NCBI RefSeq assembly: GCF_024347615.1
Contig: NZ_AP025509.1
Coordinates: 124,001-188,000 of the forward strand
Source: Vibrio splendidus
Lineage (GTDB): Bacteria; Pseudomonadota; Gammaproteobacteria; Enterobacterales; Vibrionaceae
Length of the DNA: 64,000 nucleotides
Direction of reading: 5' to 3'
A model generated the notes under the pieces. That model saw only the letters and a list, made by a program, of their open reading frames with translations. It was not told the DNA's origin and did not search any database. The translations under genes were made by a program, and so were the position numbers. Position 1 is the stretch's first letter. Each line of letters begins with the position of its first letter. Below, piece by piece: positions 1 to 8,677 of the stretch.

Positions 1-1
1 G

Positions 2-523
2 GACGGACGACTCATGTTGGGCAAAGGCGGCAATAAATTCTCGTTCGCCAATCAAGTTGAAAGCATGTTTAACCAAACGACCAACTACCTGCCGATTCTC
101 AATCAATCGTTCCAAAAACTGTTCCCTAAATTGGAACAAAGTGAATTCGATTACAACTGGTCTGGCGGCTCAGATCGTTCGGTCACCGGATTGCCATTTT
201 TCGGTAATCTAAAAGGCCAAAGCAACATCTATTATGGGCTTGGTTATTCAGGCAATGGCGTTGCTCAAACCCGTATGGGCGGAAAAATTTTGTCTTCAAT
301 GGTACTCGATATCGACAATGCTTGGACACGAAGTGGTTTAACTAAAGGCCCGTTAGGACACTTCCCGCCAGAGCCATTTCGTTGGGTAGGTGCGATGATG
401 GTGCGTGATGCGGTGCGAAGAAAAGAGAACGCGGAAGATTCTGGTAACACGCCATTGTGGCTAGATAAACAGTTATCCAAACTCGCAGGTGCGGCGGGCA
501 AAGCCGACAAGGTTGAATCATAG
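2..523 (+). CDS. FAD-dependent aminophosphonate oxidoreductase, C-terminal part (truncated by window)
   Basis: The reading frame is open from base 2, so the N-terminal part including the Rossmann dinucleotide motif lies outside the window. The visible C-terminal part has the DAO-type FAD-oxidoreductase ending: SDRSVTGLPFFG followed by YYGLGYSGNGVAQTRMGGKILSS, the segment that closes over the flavin. The family suggested is the putative aminophosphonate oxidoreductase found beside 2-aminoethylphosphonate transporters, and the phnTUR genes directly downstream fit that. An amine or N-methyl-AEP substrate is an inference from context. An ATG at 14 is internal, not a start. Confidence 0.75.
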   Translation, partial: DGRLMLGKGGNKFSFANQVESMFNQTTNYLPILNQSFQKLFPKLEQSEFDYNWSGGSDRSVTGLPFFGNLKGQSNIYYGLGYSGNGVAQTRMGGKILSSMVLDIDNAWTRSGLTKGPLGHFPPEPFRWVGAMMVRDAVRRKENAEDSGNTPLWLDKQLSKLAGAAGKADKVES

Positions 524-562
524 ATTAATCTAACGTTTAAATTAGAAGTTTACATTTAGGCT

Positions 563-590
563 CTCAGTGATTTATGGGCAAGTCACTGAG
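563..590 (+). terminator. Hairpin after oxidoreductase gene, possible terminator
   Basis: The perfect 8-bp arms CTCAGTGA and TCACTGAG are separated by 12 bases and lie 40 bp after the stop codon. Only a weak T stretch follows (GGCTTTC), so this is a weak terminator or an RNA-stabilising hairpin. Confidence 0.4.
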
Positions 591-720
591 GGCTTTCAAC
601 GTTGAACAAACTTTTAATGCTGAACAAATAGCAATCTTTAATGCTTATTATATCTGCAATATAACTGTCATTTAGCTACTATAAATTTGTCACTCAACTG
701 CAATATTCTCAGTTTAAATT

Positions 721-732
721 TGGTATATACCA
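721..732. promoter_or_regulatory. Candidate PhnR operator (HutC-type palindrome)
   Basis: TGGTATATACCA is a perfect 12-bp palindrome centred about 25 bp before the phnT ATG. Its core GTATATAC fits the GTnTAnAC pattern reported for HutC-subfamily GntR regulators. PhnR, encoded at the end of this operon, belongs to that subfamily because it has a UTRA domain. A site this close to the gene would overlap the promoter or leader and fits repression. The binding partner is inferred. Confidence 0.55.
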
Positions 733-750
733 TATAGAGAGTGCTGTAGT

Positions 751-1860
751 ATGAGCAACCAAACTTATTTGAATATTGAAAACGTTGTAAAGCAATTTGG
801 CCAATTTACAGCGTTAAAAGACATCTCCCTATCGATAGATAAAGGCGAGTTCGTCTGCTTCCTTGGCCCATCTGGCTGTGGAAAAACCACCTTATTACGT
901 GCGATTGCAGGTCTAGACTTGCCAACTTCAGGTTCTATTGAGCAGAACGGTAATGATACGACCTTCTTGCCACCAGAAAAGCGCGACTTTGGCATCGTGT
1001 TCCAATCTTACGCTTTGTTTCCAAATCTCACTGTAGAAGAAAACATTGCGATTGGTCTGAAAAATCAAGGCATGTCGACCAAAGAAGCCCTTGAGACGGT
1101 TGAGTCTTGGTTAGAGACCATCGGCTTACCAACGTCTGGCCAAAAGTACCCAAATCAGCTATCTGGTGGACAACAGCAGCGTGTTGCTCTGGCTCGCGCA
1201 TTAGCGTTGTCTCCAGGCTTGTTGCTACTCGATGAACCGCTGTCTGCGTTGGATGCGAAGGTAAGAACACATCTGCGTGACGAGATCTGCCAACTGCAAC
1301 GCAAGTTGGGTATCACCACTATCATGGTGACGCACGACCAAGATGAAGCCTTAACGATGGCAGACCGAATTGTGGTGATGAACCATGGTGTCATTGAGCA
1401 AGTAGGTGCCCCACAAGAGATCTACCAAAAACCCGTCAGTCGTTTTGTGGCTGAGTTTGTTGGCAGCATGAACTTCATTCAAGCTTCTGTCGCAGCGCAA
1501 GGCAAGATACGTATTGCTGAGTCGATGTTACCGTTGCCGGGTTTAGATAACCTCACGCCAAAACTTGGTGATGTTTTCGATATTGCCGTTCGTCCAGAGC
1601 AAATCCAGTTTGTGGATCGTTTTAGTGAGTCATTACCCGTGAGAATCGTATCAAGCGAATTCTTAGGGGCGTTTTATCGTGTTGAGTGTCAATTGCAACA
1701 TGACTCCACGGCGAAAGAGATCATCGTTGATGTATCAGTCAAAGAGTTCAATCGATTGAAGCTGCGTCGCAGTGATATTCGTTATGTGGCGTTTGACCAA
1801 GAAGGCCTGAGAGCTTACCCATCGAAAAGCCTGCAAGTGATGAAAGACGAGGCGGCGTAA
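751..1860 (+). CDS. phnT: 2-aminoethylphosphonate ABC transporter, ATP-binding protein
   Basis: 369-aa ABC ATPase that would power phosphonate import at the inner membrane. Walker A GPSGCGKT is at residues 39-46, the signature LSGGQ at 137-141, Walker B LLLLDEP near 157-163, and an H-loop TIMVTHDQDEA follows. The roughly 130 residues after the ATPase domain form a TOBE-like regulatory domain, as in the MalK/PotA group. The fused permease begins 6 bp downstream and a PhnR-type regulator follows, which points to 2-aminoethylphosphonate rather than spermidine or iron. No binding protein is visible, so it probably lies upstream of the window. Confidence 0.85.
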   Translation: MSNQTYLNIENVVKQFGQFTALKDISLSIDKGEFVCFLGPSGCGKTTLLRAIAGLDLPTSGSIEQNGNDTTFLPPEKRDFGIVFQSYALFPNLTVEENIAIGLKNQGMSTKEALETVESWLETIGLPTSGQKYPNQLSGGQQQRVALARALALSPGLLLLDEPLSALDAKVRTHLRDEICQLQRKLGITTIMVTHDQDEALTMADRIVVMNHGVIEQVGAPQEIYQKPVSRFVAEFVGSMNFIQASVAAQGKIRIAESMLPLPGLDNLTPKLGDVFDIAVRPEQIQFVDRFSESLPVRIVSSEFLGAFYRVECQLQHDSTAKEIIVDVSVKEFNRLKLRRSDIRYVAFDQEGLRAYPSKSLQVMKDEAA

Positions 1861-1866
1861 ATAATC

Positions 1867-3591
1867 ATGGAATCGACTCAAATGATGCAATCTAAGCTGC
1901 TAATTCAACGACGAGTACAGCCTTTTCTTGCTCGATTAAGTAAAGACAACGTAATCCTATTTGGGCTGTTGGCCTTTTTGTCTGTGTTCATGACGCTGTT
2001 TATCCTGATGCCACTGTGGGCAATGTTGAAAAAAAGCGTTCAGAATGCAGACGGAGAATTTGTAGGATTACAGAATTTCGCAACGTATTTTGCTTCTCAA
2101 AGCATGTGGCAGTCGGTAGGCAATACGTTCACGCTTGGGTTGTTAGTGACCGTTGTCGTGGGAGTATTAGCGTTTGGCTATGCCTATGCTTTGACTCGTT
2201 CATGCATGCCTTTTAAGGGGCTTTTTCAGGTGTTGGGTTCAGCGCCGATTCTGGCTCCTTCATTGCTTCCAGCGATCAGTTTGATCTTCTTATTTGGTAA
2301 TCAAGGTATCGCTAAAGAAGTCTTAGGTGGTAACTCGGTGTACGGCTTGATTGGTATCTCACTGGGCCTGATATTCTGGACGTTTCCACACGCCTTAATG
2401 ATTCTGACTACTTCATTGAGAACGTCTGACGCTCGTCTGTATGAGGCGGCACGTGCACTCAATACTTCATCGCTAAAAACCTTCTTCATGGTGACGTTAC
2501 CTGCGGCAAAATACGGCTTGATAAGTACCTTGATCGTTGTGTTTACGCTGGTGGTTTGTGATTTTGGTGTGCCAAAGGTGATCGGTGGTAGCTACAACGT
2601 TCTGTCTACCGATATCTTTAAGCAGGTAGTAGGGCAACAGAATTTCTCTATGGGCGCGGTGACCAGCATCCTATTGCTATTGCCTGCGTTGCTTGCGTTT
2701 ACCGTTGACCGCTGGGTTCAAAAGAAACAAAAGAGCTTGTTTGATACTCGCTCCGTCGCTTACCAACCAGAGCCAAACACTCTACGTGATGGCGTGTGTT
2801 TACTCTATTGCACCGTAATTTCAGTGGCTGTTGTTATCGTGCTAGGCATGGCGATATACGGATCTATGGTCACTTTCTGGCCTTGGAATAAAACGCTAAC
2901 GCTAAATAACTATAACTTCGCAGAGATGAGTACTTATGGTTGGACGCCATTTTTCAACTCTTTAACCCTCGGTGCTTGGACTGCGATTATCGGTACCGTA
3001 TTGATTTTCTTAGGCGCGTACTGCATTGAGAAAGGCCGCGCATTTGGTCCTGTTCGTCAGGCAATGCAAATGCTCAGTGTGGTACCGATGGCCGTTCCGG
3101 GTATGGTGTTGGGTTTGGGGTATATCTTCTACTTTAATGATTTGAGTAACCCACTAAACTTCTTATATGGCACGATGGCGTTCTTGGTGATTAATACGGT
3201 GGTTCACTACTACACAGTCGGCCACATGACAGCGTTAACCGCATTAAAACAGCTGCCTGAGGAAATAGAAGCGACGGCGGCTTCGGTTAACCTACCGCAA
3301 TACAAGCTGTTCTTTAAAGTGACGGTGCCGGTTTGTTTACCTGCGATTTTAGATATTGCGACATACCTGTTTATTAATGCACTTACCACGACATCTGCGG
3401 TAGTATTCTTGTATTCTACCGATACGATACCTGCGTCAGTTTCAGTACTGAATATGGATGATGCGGGGCAAACGGGTGCAGCAGCTGCCATGGCGGTGAT
3501 GATCATGATATCGGCAGCGAGCGCGAAGTTGATTCATATGTTAATCAACAAGTTATTCGAGAAGCGCACCCAAGCTTGGCGTAAACGCTAG
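1867..3591 (+). CDS. phnU: 2-aminoethylphosphonate ABC transporter, fused double permease
   Basis: 574-aa inner-membrane permease with two binding-protein-dependent permease domains in one chain. There are six or so helices in each half and an EAA-type cytoplasmic loop in each: EAARALNTSSLKTFFMVTLP near residue 200, and EEIEATAASVNLPQYKLFF near 465. Fused permeases of this kind are typical of the PhnU2 branch of AEP transporters and of FbpB/SfuB-type iron transporters. The neighbours favour phosphonate. It lies 6 bp after phnT, so the two are almost certainly cotranscribed. Confidence 0.82.
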   Translation: MESTQMMQSKLLIQRRVQPFLARLSKDNVILFGLLAFLSVFMTLFILMPLWAMLKKSVQNADGEFVGLQNFATYFASQSMWQSVGNTFTLGLLVTVVVGVLAFGYAYALTRSCMPFKGLFQVLGSAPILAPSLLPAISLIFLFGNQGIAKEVLGGNSVYGLIGISLGLIFWTFPHALMILTTSLRTSDARLYEAARALNTSSLKTFFMVTLPAAKYGLISTLIVVFTLVVCDFGVPKVIGGSYNVLSTDIFKQVVGQQNFSMGAVTSILLLLPALLAFTVDRWVQKKQKSLFDTRSVAYQPEPNTLRDGVCLLYCTVISVAVVIVLGMAIYGSMVTFWPWNKTLTLNNYNFAEMSTYGWTPFFNSLTLGAWTAIIGTVLIFLGAYCIEKGRAFGPVRQAMQMLSVVPMAVPGMVLGLGYIFYFNDLSNPLNFLYGTMAFLVINTVVHYYTVGHMTALTALKQLPEEIEATAASVNLPQYKLFFKVTVPVCLPAILDIATYLFINALTTTSAVVFLYSTDTIPASVSVLNMDDAGQTGAAAAMAVMIMISAASAKLIHMLINKLFEKRTQAWRKR

Positions 3592-3659
3592 CGAACCATT
3601 TTATATTGCAGTTGGCCAAGGAGTGGCTGACGACAAGAACAAGAATAGAAGGAAATGAA

Positions 3660-4364
3660 GTGCAGTACGTAAAAATCAAAGATGTCGTCGTAGAGCAGAT
3701 AGAGTCGGGGATGTTAACACCACGACAGAAGCTGCCTGCGGAGCGAAAACTGGCTGAATCGTTTGATACAACACGAGTTACGTTACGTGAAGCCTTGTCT
3801 TCACTTGAAGCGGAAGGACGAATTTATCGAGAAGACCGACGTGGTTGGTTTATCTCTCCAGCGCCACTGCGCTACGATCCAACACAAACGCTGAACTTCA
3901 CGAATATGGCTTTGTCGCAGAATCGTAAGCCAAAAACAGAGTTGGTGGCGGCGAAAGGCATGTTAGCAACCAAGGAAGCAACTAGGCTTCTTGAGCTGCA
4001 ACCTTTTTCGGATGTTTATCGAGTAGACAGAGTTCGTTACCTTGAAGACAGGCCCGTTGTGTATGTGACCAACTACATTCGACCTGAGCTGTTCCCTAAC
4101 TTGCTTGATTATGACTTGTCGAAATCGTTGACGGACATCTACCGCGAGCACTTTGGTGTGGTGTATCAGAAGATCCGTTACCGAGTGAGCACAACGTCTT
4201 TGCTTGGCGAAACAGCGCAAGCCCTGCGCGCGACTTCTGGCTCTCCGGCTATGGTGGTTGAGCGTGTTAATTACAATCAAGACGGTGATTTGATTGATTG
4301 CGATATTGAATATTGGCGTCATGACGCGATCAGCATCGAGTCGATCGCACAGCTAGAGCGCTAG
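3660..4364 (+). CDS. phnR: Phosphonate utilisation regulator, GntR/HutC family
   Basis: Transcription factor with an N-terminal GntR winged helix (LTPRQKLPAERKLAESFDTTRVTLREALSSLEAEG) and a C-terminal UTRA effector domain of the HutC subfamily. I place the start at GTG 3660, where AAGGA lies 7 bases upstream; this gives 234 aa, near the family length. A longer frame from TTG 3606 (252 aa) lacks a ribosome site. As last gene of the phnTU operon it probably responds to AEP or a breakdown product and acts on the palindrome at 721-732, an inference from family and site. Confidence 0.82.
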   Translation: MQYVKIKDVVVEQIESGMLTPRQKLPAERKLAESFDTTRVTLREALSSLEAEGRIYREDRRGWFISPAPLRYDPTQTLNFTNMALSQNRKPKTELVAAKGMLATKEATRLLELQPFSDVYRVDRVRYLEDRPVVYVTNYIRPELFPNLLDYDLSKSLTDIYREHFGVVYQKIRYRVSTTSLLGETAQALRATSGSPAMVVERVNYNQDGDLIDCDIEYWRHDAISIESIAQLER

Positions 4365-4424
4365 TCATACGTTATAACGTTGGCATATCTGCAATTATGC
4401 AGGATTGCCCAATTGAAACGCTCA

Positions 4425-4453
4425 AAGGTCTCTTATTCGGAGGCCTTTTTTAT
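4425..4453 (+). terminator. Rho-independent terminator of phnTUR
   Basis: A GGTCTC arm pairs with GAGGCC (one G-U pair) across a 7-base loop, followed directly by TTTTTT, about 60 bp after the phnR stop. Confidence 0.75.
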
Positions 4454-4501
4454 CACCTGTTGTCAGCCGTTGTGCTAATTCATCAATAATTTAGGAATGA
4501 A

Positions 4502-5404
4502 ATGGAATTCTCTGCGATTGTAATCGTGATCATTTCGGCTTTGCTTCACGCGGGTTGGAACGTTCTAGGTAAATCTAATCAAGGCTCGGGCTCGTCTTTC
4601 TTCTTAGCCTCTGGCTTTGCCGCCGCAGCGATATTGACGCCTTACTTGATCTGGTATGTTCACAGTGTTGGACTGTCAAATATCTTACTTCCATTCTGGC
4701 AACTGGTTTTCTTGAGTGGGATCTGTCAAATCATCTATTTGATTGGGTTAGGCGCGGCCTATAAACAAGCTGATATCGGTGTGATTTACCCAATGGCACG
4801 GGCACTGCCTGTGTTGATGGTGGGTTTAGGCACGGTGTTGATAGGCTATGAATTGTCGGCGAATCAATGGATTGGGTTCACTTTGATTACCTTGGGTTGT
4901 TTGTTTGTACCACTTAAGAAGTTTTCAGATCTTAGGTTAAAAGCGTATCTCAACTTTGGCGTACTGTGGGCGTTGATCGCGGCCATTGGTACCACGGGCT
5001 ATTCCATCATTGATAAAGAAGCGCTTTTGTTACTCGATCCTTTGAGCACACCAGTTATAACTAACAAGCACACCGCGATTTTCTATCTAGGCATTCAGTT
5101 TTGGGCGATTGTGATTCCACTGAGCCTGTGGTTGCTCGTGTCGAATCAAAAAATCGAATTTCATAATGCTTGGTTATTGCGTAAAAGAGCAACACTTGCT
5201 GGCATCATGATGGCTTCGACTTATGGCTTGGTGCTGTTTGCGATGACCATGACTGAAAATGTCAGCTTGGTTGTCGCTCTAAGGCAAGTAAGCATCATCT
5301 TCGGCGTAGTGATGGGGATCTACTTTTTAAAGGAAAAGTGGCACGCCACTCGCGGTGTAGGTGTCTCTTTTATTATTGCAGGCTTAGTTATCTCACTGAC
5401 TTAA
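4502..5404 (+). CDS. EamA/DMT-family inner-membrane transporter
   Basis: 300-aa protein with about ten predicted hydrophobic helices in two EamA-like halves (roughly residues 5-140 and 150-298), the layout of drug/metabolite transporters. The first helix has the usual SALLHAGWNVLGK and the second half ends SIIFGVVMGIYFLKEKW, a common EamA exit motif. AGGA precedes the ATG. The substrate cannot be read from sequence. It stands alone between the phn and gnt operons, with a hairpin after it. Confidence 0.75.
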   Translation: MEFSAIVIVIISALLHAGWNVLGKSNQGSGSSFFLASGFAAAAILTPYLIWYVHSVGLSNILLPFWQLVFLSGICQIIYLIGLGAAYKQADIGVIYPMARALPVLMVGLGTVLIGYELSANQWIGFTLITLGCLFVPLKKFSDLRLKAYLNFGVLWALIAAIGTTGYSIIDKEALLLLDPLSTPVITNKHTAIFYLGIQFWAIVIPLSLWLLVSNQKIEFHNAWLLRKRATLAGIMMASTYGLVLFAMTMTENVSLVVALRQVSIIFGVVMGIYFLKEKWHATRGVGVSFIIAGLVISLT

Positions 5405-5433
5405 AAGGTTTTTTAATTTCCTTTCCTACTTAC

Positions 5434-5455
5434 AATGTGACTTTTCAGTCACATT
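5434..5455. terminator. Hairpin after EamA gene
   Basis: Perfect 9-bp arms AATGTGACT and AGTCACATT around a TTTC loop, 30 bp past the stop codon. No T run follows. The arms contain TGTGA and TCACA, but 8 bp apart rather than the 6 of a CRP site, so a hairpin role is more likely. Confidence 0.4.
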
Positions 5456-5493
5456 GCCCTTATTGATAGCAAACGTTTTACTAATGTTAAAGA

Positions 5494-5509
5494 TGTGATC
5501 CTTCTCATA
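5494..5509. promoter_or_regulatory. Candidate CRP site upstream of gluconate TRAP operon
   Basis: TGTGATCCTTCTCATA matches TGTGA-N6-TCACA with one arm perfect and the other TCATA. It sits about 60 bp upstream of the TATAAT at 5561, close to a class I activation position. A sugar-acid operon under catabolite control would be expected. Confidence 0.4.
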
Positions 5510-5523
5510 GACAAGGCTGTAAA

Positions 5524-5535
5524 GTTACCGGTAAC
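5524..5535. promoter_or_regulatory. GntR operator 1 (gluconate operon)
   Basis: GTTACCGGTAAC is a perfect palindrome of the type bound by GntR-like LacI-family repressors. It is repeated 24 bp downstream and appears with one change before the regulator gene at 10788, which ties all three to the LacI-type protein encoded at 10827. Confidence 0.8.
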
Positions 5536-5536
5536 A

Positions 5537-5566
5537 TTCACCTCAACGTTACCGGTAACATATAAT
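5537..5566 (+). promoter_or_regulatory. Sigma-70 promoter of the gluconate TRAP operon
   Basis: A perfect -10 TATAAT at 5561-5566 lies 18 bp after a modest -35 TTCACC. One GntR operator is just upstream of the -35 and the second fills the spacer, an arrangement suited to strong repression. Confidence 0.65.
5548..5559. promoter_or_regulatory. GntR operator 2 (gluconate operon)
   Basis: Second perfect GTTACCGGTAAC copy, ending one base before the -10 hexamer. Its 24-bp centre spacing from operator 1 is close to two helical turns and would allow side-by-side dimers. Confidence 0.8.
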
Positions 5567-5604
5567 AACAAGCCGGACTCTGTGAAACTCATAAGGATAC
5601 CCAA

Positions 5605-6621
5605 ATGAAAGCTCTGACTAAAACGCTGATTGCCGCTTCCCTCACTGGTCTATTTGCTACTTCAGCAATGGCTGCAGACTTTAAACTTAAGATTCAATCT
5701 TCAGATCCGTCTGGCGATTTGAACTTCAAGGTTCAGCAGAAGTGGGCTGAGCGAGTAGAGACGATGTCTAACGGACGTATTGATATCGATCTACTTCCTG
5801 TTGGCGCTGTGGTTAAGCACACAGAAACGCTTGGCGCGATCAAGATGGGCATCCTAGATGGTCACATCACAGCAACAGGTTACTTCTCTGGTAAAGATCC
5901 AGCTTTTGGTCTTATCGGTAACATGGTTGGTGCATGGTCAGACACAACACAGCTGCTTCAGTACATGAACTACGGTGGTGGTAATGAGCTAATGACTGAA
6001 CTGTACAAGCCTTACGGTGTTCAGTTCGTTGGTGCTTCAACAACCGGCGTTGAATCATTCATTTCTAAAAAGCCAATCGACGGTGTAGCGGATCTTAAAG
6101 GTCTTAAACTGCGTGCGCCTGAAGGCCTAGTACAACAAGTATTTGCAGCCGCGGGTGCGACTCCAGTAAACCTGCCAGGTTCTGAAGTATTTACTGGCCT
6201 AAGCAAAGGCGTAATTGATGCAGCGGACTACACGGTATTCTCTACCAACCAAAAAGCGGGCATGAACGACATTGCAACACACCCAGTTCAACCGGGTTTC
6301 CATTCACTACCGCTTATCGATATCTCTATTTCTCAGAAGAAATGGGACAAGATGCCAGCTGATCTACAAACAATGCTGCAAACATCAGTGCGTGACTTCT
6401 CTTACGACATGACGACTCAGCTGAAAATGGCTGACCAAGCGGCACTTAAAGAAGCTCAAGCGAACCCAGAAATCACTATCCACGATTGGTCTCAAGAAGA
6501 GCGTAAGAAGTTCCGTGAAATCGCGAAAGGCCAATGGAAAGTATTTGCAGAGCGTTCTGATAACGCAGGAAAAGTTTACACCTCAGTGACTGTGTTCCTA
6601 GAAGAAAACGGCTTACTGTAA
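5605..6621 (+). CDS. dctP: TRAP transporter substrate-binding protein, DctP family
   Basis: 338-aa periplasmic binding protein. The signal peptide is MKALTKTLIAASLTGLFATSAMA with cleavage after AMA. The body is a DctP fold, including DLKGLKLRAPEGL and a conserved Arg that in this family clamps the substrate carboxylate, then the FTGLSKGVIDAADYTVFSTN segment. AAGGA precedes the ATG. It opens an operon with the two TRAP membrane subunits, gluconokinase and 6-phosphogluconate dehydrogenase, so the ligand is probably gluconate or a related aldonate; that assignment rests on context. Confidence 0.85.
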   Translation: MKALTKTLIAASLTGLFATSAMAADFKLKIQSSDPSGDLNFKVQQKWAERVETMSNGRIDIDLLPVGAVVKHTETLGAIKMGILDGHITATGYFSGKDPAFGLIGNMVGAWSDTTQLLQYMNYGGGNELMTELYKPYGVQFVGASTTGVESFISKKPIDGVADLKGLKLRAPEGLVQQVFAAAGATPVNLPGSEVFTGLSKGVIDAADYTVFSTNQKAGMNDIATHPVQPGFHSLPLIDISISQKKWDKMPADLQTMLQTSVRDFSYDMTTQLKMADQAALKEAQANPEITIHDWSQEERKKFREIAKGQWKVFAERSDNAGKVYTSVTVFLEENGLL

Positions 6622-6686
6622 TTTAAACTTAGTTTACTGACGGGGGAGGGCATTGCTCTCCCGTATTCTCCCAGGATATTTGGCCC

Positions 6687-7244
6687 ATGACAGACAAAAC
6701 TCCCCATGCCCCAGCTGAAAACGACGAGCAACCAAGAAATGCGCTTGATCGTTTTGTTATAAAGTTCAGTAATCTCGTGAGCTGGTTTTTTATCTTTACT
6801 GTATTGATTTCATTTTATGAAGTTGTGATGCGTTACGCATTCGATGCCCCGACCACATGGGTACATGAAACAGCTTCTTTCATCGGTGGTTCTTTATTCA
6901 TTATTGGTGGTATCTACGCGTTTGCTGCGAATAAGCACGTGCGTGTGGTTCTTATCTACGATTCAGTGTCTAACCAAGCACGCAAATATCTTAATCTTGT
7001 TCACCACATTGTTGGTTTGGCCTTTGCTGGCATGCTCGCTTATGCGGCTTACTTCACCGCAGAGGAAGCATGGTTTGCACCATGGGGTGAATTCCGCCTT
7101 GAAACATCAGGTTCAGTGTTAAACGCGCCTTATCCTGCGCTGCTGAAAGGCCTGATCTTTGTCGTTTTGTGTGTTCTTGTTGTCCAGTTTGTATTGCACC
7201 TAATCCAAGAGTTGATGGGTCTAAGGAAGAATGACGATGTTTGA
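6687..7244 (+). CDS. dctQ: TRAP transporter small permease, DctQ family
   Basis: 185-aa membrane protein with four hydrophobic helices, the DctQ layout, and the typical YEVVMRYAFDAPTTWVHETASF signature segment around residues 50-70. It pairs with DctM to form the sodium-driven membrane unit fed by the upstream binding protein. Its 3' end overlaps the dctM start by 14 bp, which suggests translational coupling. Confidence 0.85.
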   Translation: MTDKTPHAPAENDEQPRNALDRFVIKFSNLVSWFFIFTVLISFYEVVMRYAFDAPTTWVHETASFIGGSLFIIGGIYAFAANKHVRVVLIYDSVSNQARKYLNLVHHIVGLAFAGMLAYAAYFTAEEAWFAPWGEFRLETSGSVLNAPYPALLKGLIFVVLCVLVVQFVLHLIQELMGLRKNDDV

Positions 7245-8559
7245 TTTATCTTCTATTGGTATCGCATGGGGCAGTTTGCTCATGCTGGTTATGATGATTG
7301 GCTTGCTACTGACCGGTATGCAGCTAGCGTTCGTAACAGGCTTTGTCGCGATTTTCTTCACTCTATGCTGGTTTGGCCCTGATGCCTTACCTTTGATCGC
7401 AAGCCGTACCTACAGTTTTGCTTCTGGTTATGTGTTCTTAGCAGTACCGATGTTCGTTTTGATGGCGGCTTTATTAGACCGTTCGGGCATTGCTCGCGAT
7501 TTGTTTGATGCAATGAAATCTGTCGGCCGTAAAGTTCGTGGTGGTGTGGCAGTACAAACCTTATTAGTCGCGGTTCTATTGGCTTCCATGTCCGGTGTTA
7601 TCGGGGGTGAAACGGTATTACTGGGTATTCTCGCACTGCCACAAATGCTTCGTTTAGGTTATGACCGTAAGCTTGCTATTGGTACAACCTGTGCAGGTGG
7701 CGCACTTGGTACCATGCTTCCGCCAAGTATCGTACTGATCATCTACGGTATGACAGCTAGCGTATCGATTGGCGACCTGTTCAAAGCTTCTTTCTTGCCA
7801 GCGTTTATCCTTGCGGGCTGTTATATCGGTTACGTATTGATTCGCTGTAAGCTGAATCCTTCTCTGGCTCCTCTTCCGAGTGATGATGAGACAGAAGAAG
7901 ATATCGCAAATCAGCCAAGCTACTTCAAGGCTCTGTTCTTCCCACTGCTTTCTGTAGCAACAGTTCTAGGCAGTATCTACACGGGTATCGCTTCAGTAAC
8001 AGAAGCGTCTGCATTGGGTGTGGTTGGTATCATGATCAGTGCGCTAATCCGTGGTGAACTGAACTTCAGCATGTTGAAAGAGAGTGCCATCGCAACCATG
8101 CGTACCTGCGGCATGATCATGTGGATTGGTATCGGTGCAAGCGCATTGGTTGGTATCTACAACCTGATGGGCGGCATTGATTTTGTTGAAGAAACCATCC
8201 TTGCGCTCAGTGGCGGTAACGCGACAGTAACGCTATTAATCATGATGGCTATCTTACTGGTTCTAGGCATGTTCCTTGACTGGGTAGGTGTGGCACTTCT
8301 AACAATGCCAATCTTCGTTCCGATCATCACTGGCCTTGGGTTCGACCCAGTTTGGTTCGGTGTTGTGTTCTGTCTAAACATGCAGGTGTCGTTCTTGTCA
8401 CCACCATTTGGTCCAGCGGCTTTCTACCTGAAATCGGTAGCACCAAAAGACATCAGCTTAGGTGAGATTTTCTCTTCACTACTGCCGTTCATTGCACTTC
8501 AAGTATTGGTGCTGGCACTGGTTATTATCTTCCCTCAGCTCGCGCTTTGGTGGCAATAA
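7231..8559 (+). CDS. dctM: TRAP transporter large permease, DctM family
   Basis: 442-aa polytopic membrane protein with 11-13 hydrophobic segments. It has the hairpin-helix motif GTMLPPSIVLIIYG near residue 165 and its partner FLSPPFGPAAFYLK near 390, both usual in the transport domain of this family. It carries the substrate supplied by DctP together with DctQ. A hairpin and a 118-bp gap separate it from gluconokinase, but no convincing terminator intervenes, so read-through is likely. Confidence 0.87.
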   Translation: MTMFDLSSIGIAWGSLLMLVMMIGLLLTGMQLAFVTGFVAIFFTLCWFGPDALPLIASRTYSFASGYVFLAVPMFVLMAALLDRSGIARDLFDAMKSVGRKVRGGVAVQTLLVAVLLASMSGVIGGETVLLGILALPQMLRLGYDRKLAIGTTCAGGALGTMLPPSIVLIIYGMTASVSIGDLFKASFLPAFILAGCYIGYVLIRCKLNPSLAPLPSDDETEEDIANQPSYFKALFFPLLSVATVLGSIYTGIASVTEASALGVVGIMISALIRGELNFSMLKESAIATMRTCGMIMWIGIGASALVGIYNLMGGIDFVEETILALSGGNATVTLLIMMAILLVLGMFLDWVGVALLTMPIFVPIITGLGFDPVWFGVVFCLNMQVSFLSPPFGPAAFYLKSVAPKDISLGEIFSSLLPFIALQVLVLALVIIFPQLALWWQ

Positions 8560-8566
8560 CAGCAAA

Positions 8567-8597
8567 GGTTCCTGAGCGAATCTAATGTTCAGGAACC
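8567..8597 (+). other. Intercistronic hairpin between dctM and gluconokinase
   Basis: Perfect 9-bp arms GGTTCCTGA and TCAGGAACC with a 13-base loop. No T tract follows, so it probably sets mRNA stability or partial termination between transporter and catabolic genes. A second short hairpin (AGCCCC and GGGGCT, 8639-8660) lies just before the next ribosome site. Confidence 0.45.
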
Positions 8598-8677
8598 GAT
8601 CATCAGCAACACAAGTTTAACTATTAGATTCGATTGTCAGCCCCTGTTTTGGTTGGGGCTTAGGGAAGGCTTGCCTT

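Noticed and set aside
5434..5455. CRP site in the hairpin after the EamA gene
   Set aside because: TGTGA and TCACA are 8 bp apart, not 6, and the element is a perfect hairpin.
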